64,000 bases of DNA from assembly GCA_026874595.1 (NCBI GenBank), contig CM049317.1, positions 35,802,901 through 35,866,900 on the forward strand, written 5' to 3'. The number at the start of each line of letters is the position of its first letter. The stretch's first letter is position 1. Made by a program: the position numbers and the translations under genes. The DNA is from Sipunculus nudus. Taxonomy: Eukaryota; Annelida; Sipuncula; Golfingiida; Sipunculidae. The notes below the pieces were generated by a model. It did not search any database and had not been told where the DNA came from. It saw only the letters and a list, made by a program, of their open reading frames with translations. Positions 12,539 through 24,856 of the stretch are shown here, piece after piece.

Positions 12539-14418
12539 AAAAGCCCTATGTAGGATGGCCTTGTTTTATGCAAGATGTATCAAGTCAGATGAAAACTGAA
12601 TCAGGCTAAGATATCATGACCCAGGCTAATGGAACTAGCCTGGTGAAAGATGGAATCAGGATACCTGTAATATAATATAATGAACCTGGTCTAAAGTAAG
12701 ACATGTAAGTGAAAACCTGTCTAATATTCCCAAGATGAGTGGTCATGTTTTGGACCATTAAAACAGATACATCTTTAAAATGAATTAAATTAGTAAATTT
12801 TAAAACAATTAGTGCTTAAACTGACAACAATAACAACAGGACCTAAATGAGCCGGTAGTTTTTTCACATGCAGCTGACACACGGATGTTGTCGCTCAGCT
12901 GTGGTTAACATGATAACAACACAGATGAGCTGCAAAACAGTTCAAGTACCGATGTTCCAGGACATGGACTCAGATCATTAGTTTTTTCATGTGCTTGTAA
13001 CCCTGACCTGCCAAAACTGACTGACAGCAGATAAACAGTTTTGGAAAATTACCGTGGTTTGGTTGGAAAATGGTATTTTTAGTGAGAGAGCCACTGAAGC
13101 TGATGTACACATCATCATATGCTCTGTCCACAGTGCATTTGTGATGTAAGATCAGGAAAGGAAAATGACCCAAATAACTAAGAAAACGTTCGCATATGAT
13201 TGAGATGCAATCATTTTATGGTCATGATCAGAGGTGATCCAGTTGATTATCATCAGCTTAGAGAACAGGTCCTTATATATACATTCAAGGTCACAGAAAC
13301 CACTGTAGTTCAAGGAAATTCACAGTAATTGAGTAAATTGACAGTACTCAACATGAGCTATTATCTTGGGTTTACATAACGCTGCTGTTATGATGCCACT
13401 GGTGGTTATGTTACCAGGGCTGGCTGAAATGAGGATTCTTGCTTCTTGCTATGGTAACCACAACCAAGAGCCACAACTAATTATTAAATGCATGATTCTG
13501 ATTACACACTGAACACACTCAAAATTCTGTGAATATCTGATATATCCATAGAGGGCAGTGACAGACATCTATGAAATCCAATCAATATTGGATTTTATAT
13601 TACAATTCATCTTCTTTACTTATCATCCAGGAAAATTATAATGAATGAGTAATTAATGTCTTTGGCAGTGAGTTATACATGCAGTAATTACAATTTTATC
13701 ACTCTGAGAATGCCATGTTTTGTTGTATATCTTTAAAATATAAAAATTTGATCTTTACCAGGTTTTAAGATAACTGAATATGATTATCAATCACATATAT
13801 TAACCATTGACAGGGATACCACAATCATTCTACTGAACTGCAAACCATCAGAAGCCATTCACGTTTCTTCTGTTAAGCCTATATAAGATAGCTATGAATA
13901 CATTATTTTACATGAAAGCTTTTCTACTTTCATTTGTCATATAATTTCTTTCATACAGGCTTGACAAACATTTATGAAATAGACTCACATGCTGTATAAC
14001 AGTATCACAGCTGTATTAAACTTCTGTACTTTGACCAAAATCTGCAATATAAACATTTTAAAGAAAGTAATATTGCTTAAATACCACAATCAGCATGACT
14101 TATGCCCAATAGTAATACCAATCCTTTTAATTATAAATATCAGCTGATATTCAATTTGATCCATATTAATGCCATCTGCATCAAACAGTATGCATAACTA
14201 AACTCCAAATCAACTGATCTCTCAAAGTGACTGACATCCAGACATCCATTATTTAACACCATCCTTCCCAGTATTACAGCATGCTTGGCAATTTGACACC
14301 TTAGTACTTTGGACATTCTCAGAAATTTGATGCTTTCAGACAAACAACAGAAAACGTAGCAGAGAAACAAGTAATCCTTTTGAACGTCAAAAACTGGTGA
14401 ATCACCAGTGCTCGTTTA

Positions 14419-16095
14419 TCAAACTTCTGACTGTGCTTCCGTGCCAGGGCTCCCCCTGGTGCCAGAATCAGGTGATATAACAGGATCTTCATCAAGAATC
14501 ACTATTTCATATGGTGCAAGGTGTGGCACACCCATCTTGTCACAAACGCCACCAAAAAATCCTTTTTCAAAGTCTCTTATTTCTTTGTACCAGCTGGAGA
14601 GGTACCATGATATCTGCACGATGGCAGCATACAACGCGATGGCAAGGCATACTGGCAGAATCAGTACTGGATAGAAGATTATTAATAACGGACACAGGAA
14701 GATACGGTGACAGCATGTTTTCTCCTCACTCATGTATATGAAGATGTTGTACCATGTTAGTGTTCCTATGTAGAATGACATTACAAGTGATGTGAGGAAA
14801 GCGAACGGTATGTAAAGCAGTGATAACAGAAATACGTGTATCCCCTTTTTGAGCCCCCACACACAATCCTGTGCCCTGTCCTCTTCCAGTTTTGTACTAC
14901 GCTGGAGTTCCTTCATCTCTTTTCGAGACAGAGTCAGCTGTACTTCGACTGGGTTTCCACCTGTTTTGTTGCCGCGTTTTAATGTCCCAGTCATTGTTAC
15001 AAATCCGTTTGCCAGAGGATCATGCACGTTAGTCAGGTTCTGTGGAGGCTCGGCATGGAGGATGCCTTCGTAGTGCGCCTCCATGGGGTTACGGTCAGTT
15101 TTCTGTGCGGCAGCTTCACCACTAGGTGGCTCCCATGATTCCTCTGGAGGGTCACGGACCTCCAGCTCAAAACTGGTTTCTCGTTGTATATCCTGCTCTT
15201 GTGCATCGTTTGATTTACCTTTGGCCTGTTTGGGTTTCTGCCTCTTGGCAGCCCTTGCCGGTATGTTCTGATACAGATGCTCTTGACGGGACAGAAGTGA
15301 TTGGTTACTGACAGGAGAGGGAGACTGACTCACACATTCCCCAGTTTCTAATTCACCAAAAGTTCCTTTGCTGAACATGGCCTCCAAGTCACCCAGAGAC
15401 ATGTCACGACTCGGCTCAAGTTCCTGCTGTTCAAAGTCATCTCCTTGTAAGAAACGATCGAGGGCGTCTTGTGATCTCTGACTCTGTACTGTGTGGCGTA
15501 CTGCAGGTGTCGGCCTTGCTGCAGCTCTGGCCATCATTCCTCCCTGGTCACTCCTACTGTGGTTCATCTCAGATTCTGTGTCGTCAGCAGCATGCTGTCC
15601 CAATTTGCCCCCTCGGGTGTGCTTTCTGGGTGTCGGGGCAGGGTGACGCCCCTGTGGTTTCTGGGTTGGCTTACTGAGCTGCCCTGACCTGTTTGATTCA
15701 GGGTGGGCTTTGGACTGTTTGGGTATGTTCTGGTATAAGGGCTCTGCTTCTATGTTTACACCATCCATGTTTACAGCATTTAGGGACAAGTTGGCGGACA
15801 GTGATGACTGACTTGACTTGGATGTTATATCTGGGCTAGACCCGGAGACCCTGTCACTTGAGCCATGATCACCGTCTTGACCAGAACGTCCATCGTGGAA
15901 TCCCCGAATCTCCTGAGGTTTGAATGCTTTAGATTTTGGCCCGTGTGTGGAGCGGTGGTCCCCAGAAACCCCGCGGTCCCTCTGACTCAGGTCGTGGGTG
16001 GAGCCTTTTTCTTTTGTTCCTGTTGGGGAGGTGGCAGGTATCACTATTGGCTGCTTTCTCGTGGGTGGAAATGGGGCGTATGTCTCATCAGCCAT
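14419..16095 (-). CDS. TMEM169: TMEM169-like two-pass membrane protein, complete coding exon
   Basis: The 558-residue reading frame starts MADETYAPFP and stops with TGA. Residues 1 to about 360 are low-complexity, polar and probably disordered. The C-terminal third matches the TMEM169 family: a FVTMTGTLKRG block at about 365-375 followed by VQLTLSRKEMKEL, a first membrane segment at about 420-442 running into SFYIGTLTWYNIF, a second at about 465-492 (PLLIIFYPVLILP, then ALYAAIVQISW), and the FEKGFFGGVCDKMGV and PYEIVILDED blocks. I recall vertebrate TMEM169 as roughly 300 residues, so this protein has a long extra N-terminal region. That region holds two LYQNIP motifs (Tyr121 and Tyr275), each fitting the YxN pattern bound by Grb2-type SH2 domains when phosphorylated. 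The start is supported by an in-frame TAA three codons upstream and a nearby splice acceptor. The molecular role of the family is poorly known; a membrane location is an inference from the hydrophobic segments. The orthology call is strong; the function is unassigned. Confidence 0.93.
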   Translation of the reverse strand: MADETYAPFPPTRKQPIVIPATSPTGTKEKGSTHDLSQRDRGVSGDHRSTHGPKSKAFKPQEIRGFHDGRSGQDGDHGSSDRVSGSSPDITSKSSQSSLSANLSLNAVNMDGVNIEAEPLYQNIPKQSKAHPESNRSGQLSKPTQKPQGRHPAPTPRKHTRGGKLGQHAADDTESEMNHSRSDQGGMMARAAARPTPAVRHTVQSQRSQDALDRFLQGDDFEQQELEPSRDMSLGDLEAMFSKGTFGELETGECVSQSPSPVSNQSLLSRQEHLYQNIPARAAKRQKPKQAKGKSNDAQEQDIQRETSFELEVRDPPEESWEPPSGEAAAQKTDRNPMEAHYEGILHAEPPQNLTNVHDPLANGFVTMTGTLKRGNKTGGNPVEVQLTLSRKEMKELQRSTKLEEDRAQDCVWGLKKGIHVFLLSLLYIPFAFLTSLVMSFYIGTLTWYNIFIYMSEEKTCCHRIFLCPLLIIFYPVLILPVCLAIALYAAIVQISWYLSSWYKEIRDFEKGFFGGVCDKMGVPHLAPYEIVILDEDPVISPDSGTRGSPGTEAQSEV

Positions 16096-16125
16096 GGTAT
16101 CTTAGAATCTGAAATCATGAGTATA
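16096..16125 (-). promoter_or_regulatory. Putative 3' splice acceptor and short 5' UTR of TMEM169
   Basis: Read on the minus strand, ATGATTTCAG precedes ATTCTAAGATACC and the start ATG. The AG at 16109-16110 would be the acceptor, leaving 13 bases of 5' UTR in this exon. An in-frame TAA lies between the acceptor and the ATG, so upstream exons are expected to be non-coding or to carry a separate short upstream ORF. The pyrimidine tract is weak, so the assignment is tentative. Confidence 0.45.
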
Positions 16126-16735
16126 CCACTTACTCAAACTTATATTACTGAATGAAATAACTCAGGGATTAAACTAACCAGCAATTATATGATAAAACAT
16201 AACAATCTTGAACATTTTAAGTGTCATTCTCATTCTTAACAGGAAGATTTCAGATCTTCCCAAATTCTCATCTTCCTCTGTGACATTTATAAATACAGGC
16301 TGTTTCTTTACTATAGTTGTATCAGCACATAAATCTGTGACAGAAAATCATTAATTAATAAGAGAGGATTATGGCAATGAATGTTAACTTTCTATTATAA
16401 ACCATGATTACATCATGCAATCATAAACAAACTTACCATTACTTTCTTTACGCACAAAATTTGACTACCATCTATTTAAACAGACACAATAGCCATGAAT
16501 TACCAAGCAAAGTAGAAATGTGGTAAACCAAATTATAAGCAATATCATCATGTGCCATCCAAATACCAGGATGTAAATACCAACTGGAAGTTACTGAAAA
16601 ATCACCTTGATATTGTAAAACCAGAGTCACAGCACTCTGTGACCTGTTCTGCTGATGAGCAGAGCTTGTGACACTTTCATAACTTCTAATGTTATTATTA
16701 TTTTTTTTATAGAACCGGCTGGCCCACAGGGCTTT

Positions 16736-16860
16736 GCATCAAAATATAACTATTTGCCCAGGGCAAGTAAAAATTTCCAGAAATGGGGGTAGAACAACAA
16801 AGAGTCAGCTCCTACTTGTCCAACTGGGCAAGTGGGTCCAATGTGAACCTTTCTCTTGGA
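16736..16860 (+). repeat. GCCCAGGGCAAG inverted-repeat fragment
   Basis: TTGCCCAGGGCAAG is a near-perfect palindrome, and CTTGTCCAACTGGGCAAG follows about 65 bp later. It looks like a fragment of a dispersed repeat in the first intron of the TMEM169 model. Confidence 0.4.
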
Positions 16861-19435
16861 CAGGGCTGATTCTTACCTAATCTTAATAAAGCTGTATTCG
16901 TTTTTAGAAATGAAATCATACTGATAACAGCTTTTTATCCTAAATCACCTGTACATTTATCTATACAAATATCAAGGAGAAATATCAACCAAGAATGAAC
17001 AGGTATGTTTACTATCTAACATGCAATATGTAACACAATCATGTTAATTGCTGCACAATCACCAATTTTTGTAGGGCTAGTAGTTTCAAAAGTGTATAGC
17101 AGGTTTACATTCACATACATGGTTGGCCAATTTTGTTGATATTTGTATAATTGCATGAAGCATTTTATTAATTTTGTTTTCTTATGTGATATAAATGACT
17201 GGCAGAATTATAGCTGTCATTTTAATTAAGAGATACAACTGTCCATGTTAAAAGTATGGCAAATCTATATAAAATCTATACAGCCATTATTTATCAAACA
17301 ATGAACATGTTTATTTTCTTTCTTCTTTAAGAAGAGATTTTTATTTAATTTTCAAATCATATTATTTAAATTTCAAGAATTAGGGATTGATATTTTTTTA
17401 TGGTATTAATAGCATCAAATTATAATGATGTTATATATCAAAATAAGAGTTAGAACTAATAGAATTGCCATTGTACTGTTCAAAAGATTACTTCAATCAT
17501 TTTAGAAAAGTGTAAACATTTTTATTTTTCACAGTAAAGAAAACAACTGTGTTGTTTATAGTTAAGTATGAATTCTATATGACCCACAGTCATAGAACAG
17601 ACAGTTCCATACATCTGGAGAAATAAACACAATGTGATACACAGCAGATATGACATTGTAAGCTTAGGAAATATACTCAACAAGCAACAAATAGAATATA
17701 TGTTAACAGTGACAAACATATTTTTCACATCTATAATGAATCACTGATCTATTTTTATACTGTTCAGTTAAACCTGTCACTTTGTTGCATAAATCACCTG
17801 ACATGGAGGCATTAATAATCACATTTGTAGCCTGGGTACCAGAAAACCTATTCATTTGTAACTGAACCCTGTCACAAAGTCATCCCAGTGACCCGAGAGG
17901 TAGAGTATCTCATCACTCACATCTTTGAAGTGCAGGAACTTTACATCCTGTCAGTTTGTTTTTAATTCCTGTGCTATTCTCAGTGTGGCTGACAAAAAAA
18001 GTCTCGATATTAACTAATGGCAATGTGCACTGTCAAAGGCAATCATTAAGTTCTACTGGCTTCTATGCTATTCTTAGATCAAACTATTTAAGACCATTTC
18101 CTGAAGACCATCCTATGCCTATATTGTAAGACCAGAGAGATATAATGTATTAAATGCCAAGCCATGCCTTAGTGCCTGGAGAGTGCTATTACATGAGCTT
18201 TATGCTAAATTGGGCACATGCCTTACCCTTACCACTAGATTTCATAATCTCCACTGTTCTAAATATATCCTGCCTAAACCTGCTAAGGTTGGACTCAGCC
18301 TTATAAACGCTCACAGAAACATTCTGCAATATCTATGATAAACTACGTCATGGTGAGCACACTTAATGTTATCAAATTCCTTATATTCTTCCCCTTAAAA
18401 TTCAGGTTATCAATATTTCAAGATATGAACCGTATCTCTGTTTCTCTCCTTGGTTTATGAAATATATATATCTATAAAGTGTTCATGCATCACATCTTGT
18501 AGTCATCAATACTACTCCCTTATATATACATGTATATACTTTACATTGGAAAATTTAACAAAATATACCAGTGGACAAAAAAAGAACAAACCCTCATTAA
18601 TACTTGATGCTTTCCAGAATACTTAATATTCCTAAGTCCTCAAACATGTCTGTTGATATTTTCTATCTTGGAGCCTTGTTAAAAGTAGTCACTGCATCTG
18701 TTTCCAAGGTTTCTGCTTGCATGACTCAGAAACTGAATAAAAGCTTGTCCTTAAGTAAACATGTAGTGACAGGTAAGTCTACACAGCTGGCAGGGAGATC
18801 ATAACTCACACGGGGTTATCTTTACCCTCAAGGAGAATTATCTGAGGAGTTTCTGCTCCTGTTTGAAGATACAGTACTTACAGGGTTAGAAATATTTAAA
18901 ATCAAGCTGTACAGGAGTCCCGGGAACTTCAAAAAGCTGCTCATGGAGAAATATGGTCTAAGCAAAACGGCCATGTTTCTTTGATAATATTATCTAAATA
19001 ACATTTTAAAACTAATTTATATCTATAAAAACAGGTACATCTGAATTGTTTATTCAGCAGTTTAAATCATTATTTGGTATAACTTTCTATTTATGTGGAT
19101 ATAAAATCACTTGGTCACACCATGCAATCATTAAAAGCTCTAGAGGCTGCCAGTCCCCCCCCCCCCCTTCCCAAATTAAAGAATGGACCAGTTAAATGGA
19201 ATGTTAAAGTAAAACATTTTGATGAGAAAGAGAATACGTTACAATTTAAGATTTTATCCCATGAGGACAACTACCATAAAACTTCAAATGTTTGAAAGCT
19301 ACAGCTACAAAGAATGTCCGTCTCTGATTTGAGAGTTTTATTAACGTTATCCCTACACCAGTTAGTAAATCTGAACTATTGGAGCCTGAATAACCAGACA
19401 TAATATTCAGCTGTCTGTTATTTCTCTGCCAATAG

Positions 19436-19860
19436 CAGTGACGGAGGGCTCGAGTCCAGACTTAGACTCTAGTCCTGACTCAGGCCCACTTTTTAGGGAC
19501 TTGGGAGGTCACGACTCGAGAAATCAGGTGAAGCCTATATCAGATCAAGTAGAAGGAAGGCTCTGTCACATATTATAAGTCAATTATAAATATCTACATT
19601 CATAAAAAGTATTAACAAAAGGACTATGTGTATAAACAAATAATCTACATACTAAGCTTTGGCTCTGCATCAGAAATAACATGTAATTAAACATTCAAGT
19701 AAAAAACATTTGTAAACTAACAAAACTTACAATTAAATTTTCATTTTAATTTCTTTTCATACAGAAATTTTATTGGACTCCGACTGGGATTTGGTTTCCA
19801 AATGACTCTGAATCAAAGGAGGTGGACTTGGACTCAATCCTCAAGGACTCAGGACAGGTT
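19436..19860 (+). repeat. GACTC-rich sequence
   Basis: CTCGAGTCCAGACTTAGACTC and CTTGGACTCAATCCTCAAGG blocks flank about 250 bp of ordinary sequence. It is possibly the remains of a terminal-repeat element; no clean termini are seen. Confidence 0.3.
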
Positions 19861-20518
19861 TCTTGCTAAACAAATGATCACTTGAACACTTCCATCTCTG
19901 ACTACATGAATCACTGACCAGCTAGTGGTTTACAGGATGTGTGTATTTTTATAAATTGTTAGTGATAATTTCTGTTACATCTACATAAAGATAATGATTA
20001 ACAATCATGAAGTGTGAAAGTAAAGAAACAACTACTGTCACCGGACTGTTTGTAATTGTAGTTGCAAAATTAGCAATATTATACCAAGTATTATCAACAG
20101 ATGGATATATGTCAGACCTGTTTAAAACTGACAGCCAGTAGTTATTTATCATGCCAAGGGATCAGCATTTCCTGGTTTATTTTTATGAAAGGTTAAAGGG
20201 ATTATCTTTAGTTAATATGCATCAGATAAAGGTTCCTATAATTAAATAAATGGTAAAGACACTACTAGTGAGGATAAAATAACAACTGATATTGGCGGCG
20301 AAATCGAATTTTGATTGGGGGGAGACCCAATAGTATACCCAATAGTATATATACAGTCTCGGCTTTCCAAACCACGCCGTTAGCTTCATTCTATCCACAT
20401 TTACCTGATGATCGGGTTGTATCCTGTGAAACAGTCTGTTGTGAATTTACAGTGTTGTTTTTCTACAGTGTTATATATATATATTTATAAATAAGGGCCG
20501 TAGCCTGACACAAATGGC

Positions 20519-20605
20519 AGGGGTGGGGGGGTGGGGGGGGGGCAGAAAGCGGATTTGAGGGGGTAATCCCCGAAGGGGGAGGGTGTGGTGTCTCCCCCTC
20601 CTACG
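20519..20605 (+). repeat. G-rich tract with quadruplex potential and local inverted repeats
   Basis: The runs GGGG, GGGGGGG and GGGGGGGGGG separated by single T residues meet the simple quadruplex pattern. Further on GGGGGTAATCCCC and GGGGGAGGG...CTCCCCCTCC are inverted. Confidence 0.8.
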
Positions 20606-20926
20606 GTTTGGAAAATTTTGAAAAACTGTATGGGTACTACTGCATTCAGGTGCATTTTATTGGTCAATGTTTATTTAGTAAAACAGTACCTCCTTGTTGG
20701 GAGATTATTTGTTATATGTCTGGCAATGGATGCATTTTCACACAGAATATCAACTTTGCAATATTTTTTTTTACCTCAAATCCCGGAGGCTGCGGCACTG
20801 TATATATGGTACTCCAAGTACTGAGGGTGTGAAGAGCCCAAGCGGAAGAGGATATATATATAAATATGTGAGAGTGCAAATACCAAATAATAATAGGTTG
20901 GATGTTATTATACCTATCATTATATT

Positions 20927-20959
20927 GGGGGGGGGGGGGGGGGCTCAGCCCCCCCCCCC
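20927..20959. repeat. G17 / C11 inverted homopolymer hairpin
   Basis: Seventeen G residues, CTCAG, then eleven C residues, forming an extreme G-C hairpin at the left boundary of repeat family B. Confidence 0.9.
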
Positions 20960-20974
20960 TCAGCAATTTTATAA

Positions 20975-21509
20975 ATACATTTAATAAATCTTTCATGTGT
21001 TCCTCACATCAACCTAATCTTTATACGTCCAACGATATAATCCAGTCAAATATCATCGAAAACCTGAATACCCCCGCGTCTCATTTCGGTTCGCAATGTA
21101 AACAACATCACTGACCAGGTCTTCAAGGTAAACATACCGGGTATAAATTTTTGGAGCGACTGCAGGATCACTCACGCACTGTCTCCACCAGGTTATGAGT
21201 TATTACGGACTGACGGTATGATGTTTAGGATTCATGTAATTTAAAAGTAAGTGGCAAAATTAAGACACAAGCAGCTGGACATAGAAACGTTTTCTGATCA
21301 CAGAGGTGTTGTGCCTCAGAGAGGTGCGGGAGTTATTCTGCAGTCATGCCAAAATGTTTATACATATCTTATTGAGACAGTTTCCCACTGAAAACCTATA
21401 TTTTCTGTTAACTTTTAGAATAAAAAAAAATGAGCCAACATTTCACATCTCAGTTAATAAATCATCCCAACCCCGGTAATAAGCCCGGTATACCGGGTCT
21501 ATCAGCTAG
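20975..21509 (+). repeat. Repeat family B with a Helitron-like 3' terminus
   Basis: Positions 20975-21432 match the reverse complement of 42467-42952 (AATAAATCTTTCATGTGTTCC, CCCGCGTCTCAT, GACCAGGTCTTCAAGG, GGTTATGAGT). The segment 21432-21478 is also found inverted at 36064-36108. The right end has the palindrome CCCGGTATACCGGG (21484-21497), eight bases, CTAG (21506-21509) and T, the same layout as the three Helitron-like elements. Confidence 0.6.
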
Positions 21510-21654
21510 TATTATATAAACGTTTTGTTAATATTCTCACTTCTGTTGCAAGTGTTTATAATGTTATATATGGTGCATCTGGAATAGATTCAGACTCTAT
21601 GATACAATTCAAGATAACAAAAAATAGCCAGTCAAGGGTAGAATAATTAAGATT

Positions 21655-21840
21655 CTAATCTGGGTTGGCCAAGTTTTAAATCTGGCCAGACCAGATTTCA
21701 ATAATGAAATCTCCACCACAGGATTAAAAGTTTAAAACTGGGCTGGCCCAGATTCTGATTGTAATCTGGACCGACCCATATCAAAATTTTAATCTGGGCT
21801 GGCCTAGTTTTAAACTGGACCAGATTCTAATCCGGGCCTC
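21655..21840. repeat. Degenerate inverted/tandem TCTGGGCTGGCC repeat
   Basis: TAATCTGGGTTGGCC, AACTGGGCTGGCCCAG, TCTGGACCGACCC and TAATCTGGGCTGGCC recur, in part inverted. The right end (reverse complement TTGAGGCCCGGATTAGAAT) resembles the end of the MITE at 63288. Confidence 0.55.
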
Positions 21841-23340
21841 AACATATATATGGATATACACACACACATATATACAACATGTGCCTCACACATAATGCTA
21901 AGTTTCTGTTAACAAGAAAGAAATCACATTGAAACTATTCAACAAAGTATAAGTTAAGCATCCTTAAATTAATTTATTTCAACATTTTGTCATTTCTGTA
22001 CTATTCAGTGTAAAACTGAATGACAGCATTGATCGAAGTGCATTCTGTTAGCCCAGCCCAGCATGTCAGTTAGCTAAAGTTGCTAAGGTGCTCACAGAAG
22101 AACAAATATTCAGAAGGGAATTCCTATTCAAATTAAAACATGTGACAAAAATAACCAATACAGATAAGTTTTACTTGTCCCTATACCTGTACGTAGGTAT
22201 CCATTTCATAGTGCTTGTGCCTGTTTACATTAGTAGGGGGTACCTGGATCTGACATATCTTTACCTGGTAAATAATGAACTCAAGCGTTTTAGTACATGT
22301 ATGGTACCTACTAGAAATAGAAATTTTGATTTGCAGATGAAAAGTATGCAGTTATTTAATTTAGTAAAAATTACATAATTCCAATTCAAATGTTTTGAAT
22401 TTAAATAAAACTATCTGTAGAAGCAAGTACTTTCAAGGTCTGTGAATTGTGAAGTGCCTTTGATTACTGATTCAATTAATCAATTCTTGACCCTTGATTT
22501 GATTCTCATTTCAGTTATTACTTCAGTAGTGTATTTCACACTTTCTTTTATTTGAAAACAAATATTTTACCGCACCTGATGGGGAGAGTATGGGTCTAGT
22601 TCTGAACTGTACCTGTACCAACATACTGGCATGATACTGAGCTGCTTGTACCAGTACCAGGCCCCAGTCCTCTTGATGACTATCTTTATTTGTAAGACTG
22701 AGTCTTGGTGTCCTTTAATTATGACATAATTGTGTAATATTTATCTGCCTTATTTTTTACAATAAAACTTGCAAAACACTCAAGTTTTGTTTCTTATTTA
22801 TTTCCTATATAGCCTTTTAAAAATTATGGGCAAATATAAATGTTACTGTTAGCTGAACAACATATTGACTACTATTATATGAACAAAACAAATAATAAAC
22901 AAATCCCATTTCACATTTTATGATAATCGATGAACAGCCACTAATTTATTGGATTTGGTCAATATTCGTTTTTACAAAAATGAGTCAACTGTTGCACCGC
23001 ACTAAATTTATAATCAATTATTACTGTTACACCTAAAAATATTGTGTAAACACACACAATATGGTACAATGAGTACATACGTCAGATGTATGCCACTACT
23101 GTGCAAACTATTAAAAGGCAGGATTTATTAAATATATCTTAAATTAACTCCCTGGCCATTGGCATTGCACTGGAATTTAGTAAATCACTGTGACTGATAG
23201 TTGACACAGGAACAATCAAAACATATAACCTGTTCCAAGGGATATATGCTGCTCTTCATTTGCATACACCAAATTTGTTATTTTTACCATGTGTCTTCTC
23301 AAGAAAATGATTAAATCTGAGTCCACATATATCTTAACAT
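21841..23340. other. Probable intron or intergenic
   Basis: No recognised features. GTACC-rich patches occur at 22185-22320 and 22600-22670. Confidence 0.35.
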
Positions 23341-23793
23341 AGAAAACTAAAAAGACTGACTCGGGACCAGACTGCTGCACGGGCTTTCTTAATATTCAAT
23401 GAACGTCTTGGTCTACATACCTATTTTTACGTCGTCTGCGCGTCAGATATTGGTCCAACGTGCTTTTGTTTCATTCTGGAAGCAGTCAGGATTACAAACT
23501 GAGCCTCTTACACCTGTAAACAGCCACCAGTCTCTGAATCTGCCCCGTTTCTGTCAGGATGCGACCCTCCCATCTCAGTGTCAGTTTCTGATACTTTGCT
23601 GGTTCTCACAATTAACGCTAGATGGCGATAGCACCTTTAAGGGACCGTATACAAAACACCAATACTGTCAAACGTGCACCTGCATCATGAATATTTGTCA
23701 ATATATTTCACTGGTTACATTCGTGATCTAAACATTATTCCAAAATCATATTTTAGTTATTATAATAGATTAAAGTTAAAATTGAAAACTTAC

Positions 23794-24010
23794 GTTTGTT
23801 TTATATTTTTAAAATAGTCCTGAAACAGTCAGAAATACTGTTAGCGAAAGTACCGAATTGTTTGCCGTCATTTAAATAAGAAAAGTCCTGGAAACTCCAT
23901 ATTGCAAGGCCGTGATAGGTGGCGCTAACTACCGCTTCGTCGACATCATACCAGTCGCTTTGCCTGCATGTGTTGGTTAGATGAGTTATATCATTTTCTC
24001 GCGGCAAACC
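23794..24010 (-). other. Candidate 5' exon of a minus-strand transcript
   Basis: Read on the minus strand, this stretch is less AT-rich than its surroundings and ends in AAAC followed by the donor GTAAGTTT (GT at 23792-23793). It contains a 68-codon frame (MPRENDITHL, ending FRTILKI) that stops seven bases before the donor and resembles no family I know. TATA-like sequence lies just upstream at about 24010-24022. The simplest reading is a non-coding first exon, perhaps of TMEM169 7.7 kb downstream. The stretch also contains TAGGTGGCGC, matching a CTCF-like core. Confidence 0.25.
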
Positions 24011-24856
24011 ATATAACTATACACTTTTTTCTGAGAAGTGTTAATTGAAAGCATATCGACTTGACCATACAGTATATTTGAATTAAACTTCCGAAGTTTG
24101 TGAACCAAAATGGGTGGTTTGAATTCCTATATTTTACTTTCTCTTTTAAAATCCCTTGTTTTGCTGATCTGCCGAATTATGATTTCCATTCAACTAAACA
24201 AACTGGTTTCCTGTCAAATACCCCACTCAAACTCGCTGCCCTTCACCATTTAGTAGACATGCAACTGGCTTTCTTTCTATTATTGATCAGGGCCAACTTA
24301 ATACTTCATGTTTTTCTTTCTATGGAGATAGTAATTTAACAATGAAGATTCAAAATAAAATGTTATTTCGAATTATTAAATTTATAAGACTAACACACCT
24401 TTTTAAACTGATCATTTGCTGCAAAGAATTCTGTCACCGTTAACAGTATATAATACAGGCCTGCCTGTACTTCCTGACATGTAAACCAGTATTTATATTT
24501 AAATTTAAATTAAGAAAAATAGATATTCACTAAGATTACACTAAGAAGTACTATGCCTTTCATACATGTATGATTGACATGTTTAACATTATTGCATGGG
24601 TTGTCAACACGTGTAATGGTAAATTTTTATGTTTATATACTTGTGGTTAGGAAACTGTGCTAAGTTTGTCATTGTGTTGTTCCTGGCGTGTTTTGTATTA
24701 TTTCATATAGTAGAGCTCCATTAGCCAAAATGCTAAACTTGTAATCCTGTGTAAATAAATATGGTCAAACCAACCATGCAACAGGTGTGCCTCAAGGCAA
24801 TCATTCTGTTCAATTAACACTTTTTTAATCTATCTTTAAATCTATAGAGGACTTAC

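Larger units (their letters stand above)
7010..14418. other. Mostly unique AT-rich DNA, probable TMEM169 3' UTR and intergenic
   Basis: Apart from the family A copy, the minisatellites and the hexamer at 12533, I see no coding or RNA features. The part nearest 14.4 kb should be 3' UTR. Confidence 0.4.
16126..20300. other. Probable TMEM169 intron, no exons recognised
   Basis: AT-rich, with only repeat fragments and short unconserved frames. Confidence 0.35.

Noticed and set aside
14408-15687. Several plus-strand frames across the TMEM169 exon
   Set aside because: Antisense shadows of the TMEM169 coding sequence.
23399-23731. 110-codon plus-strand frame
   Set aside because: Lies in a less AT-rich patch where long frames are expected by chance; no motif; may overlap 5' exon material of a minus-strand transcript.
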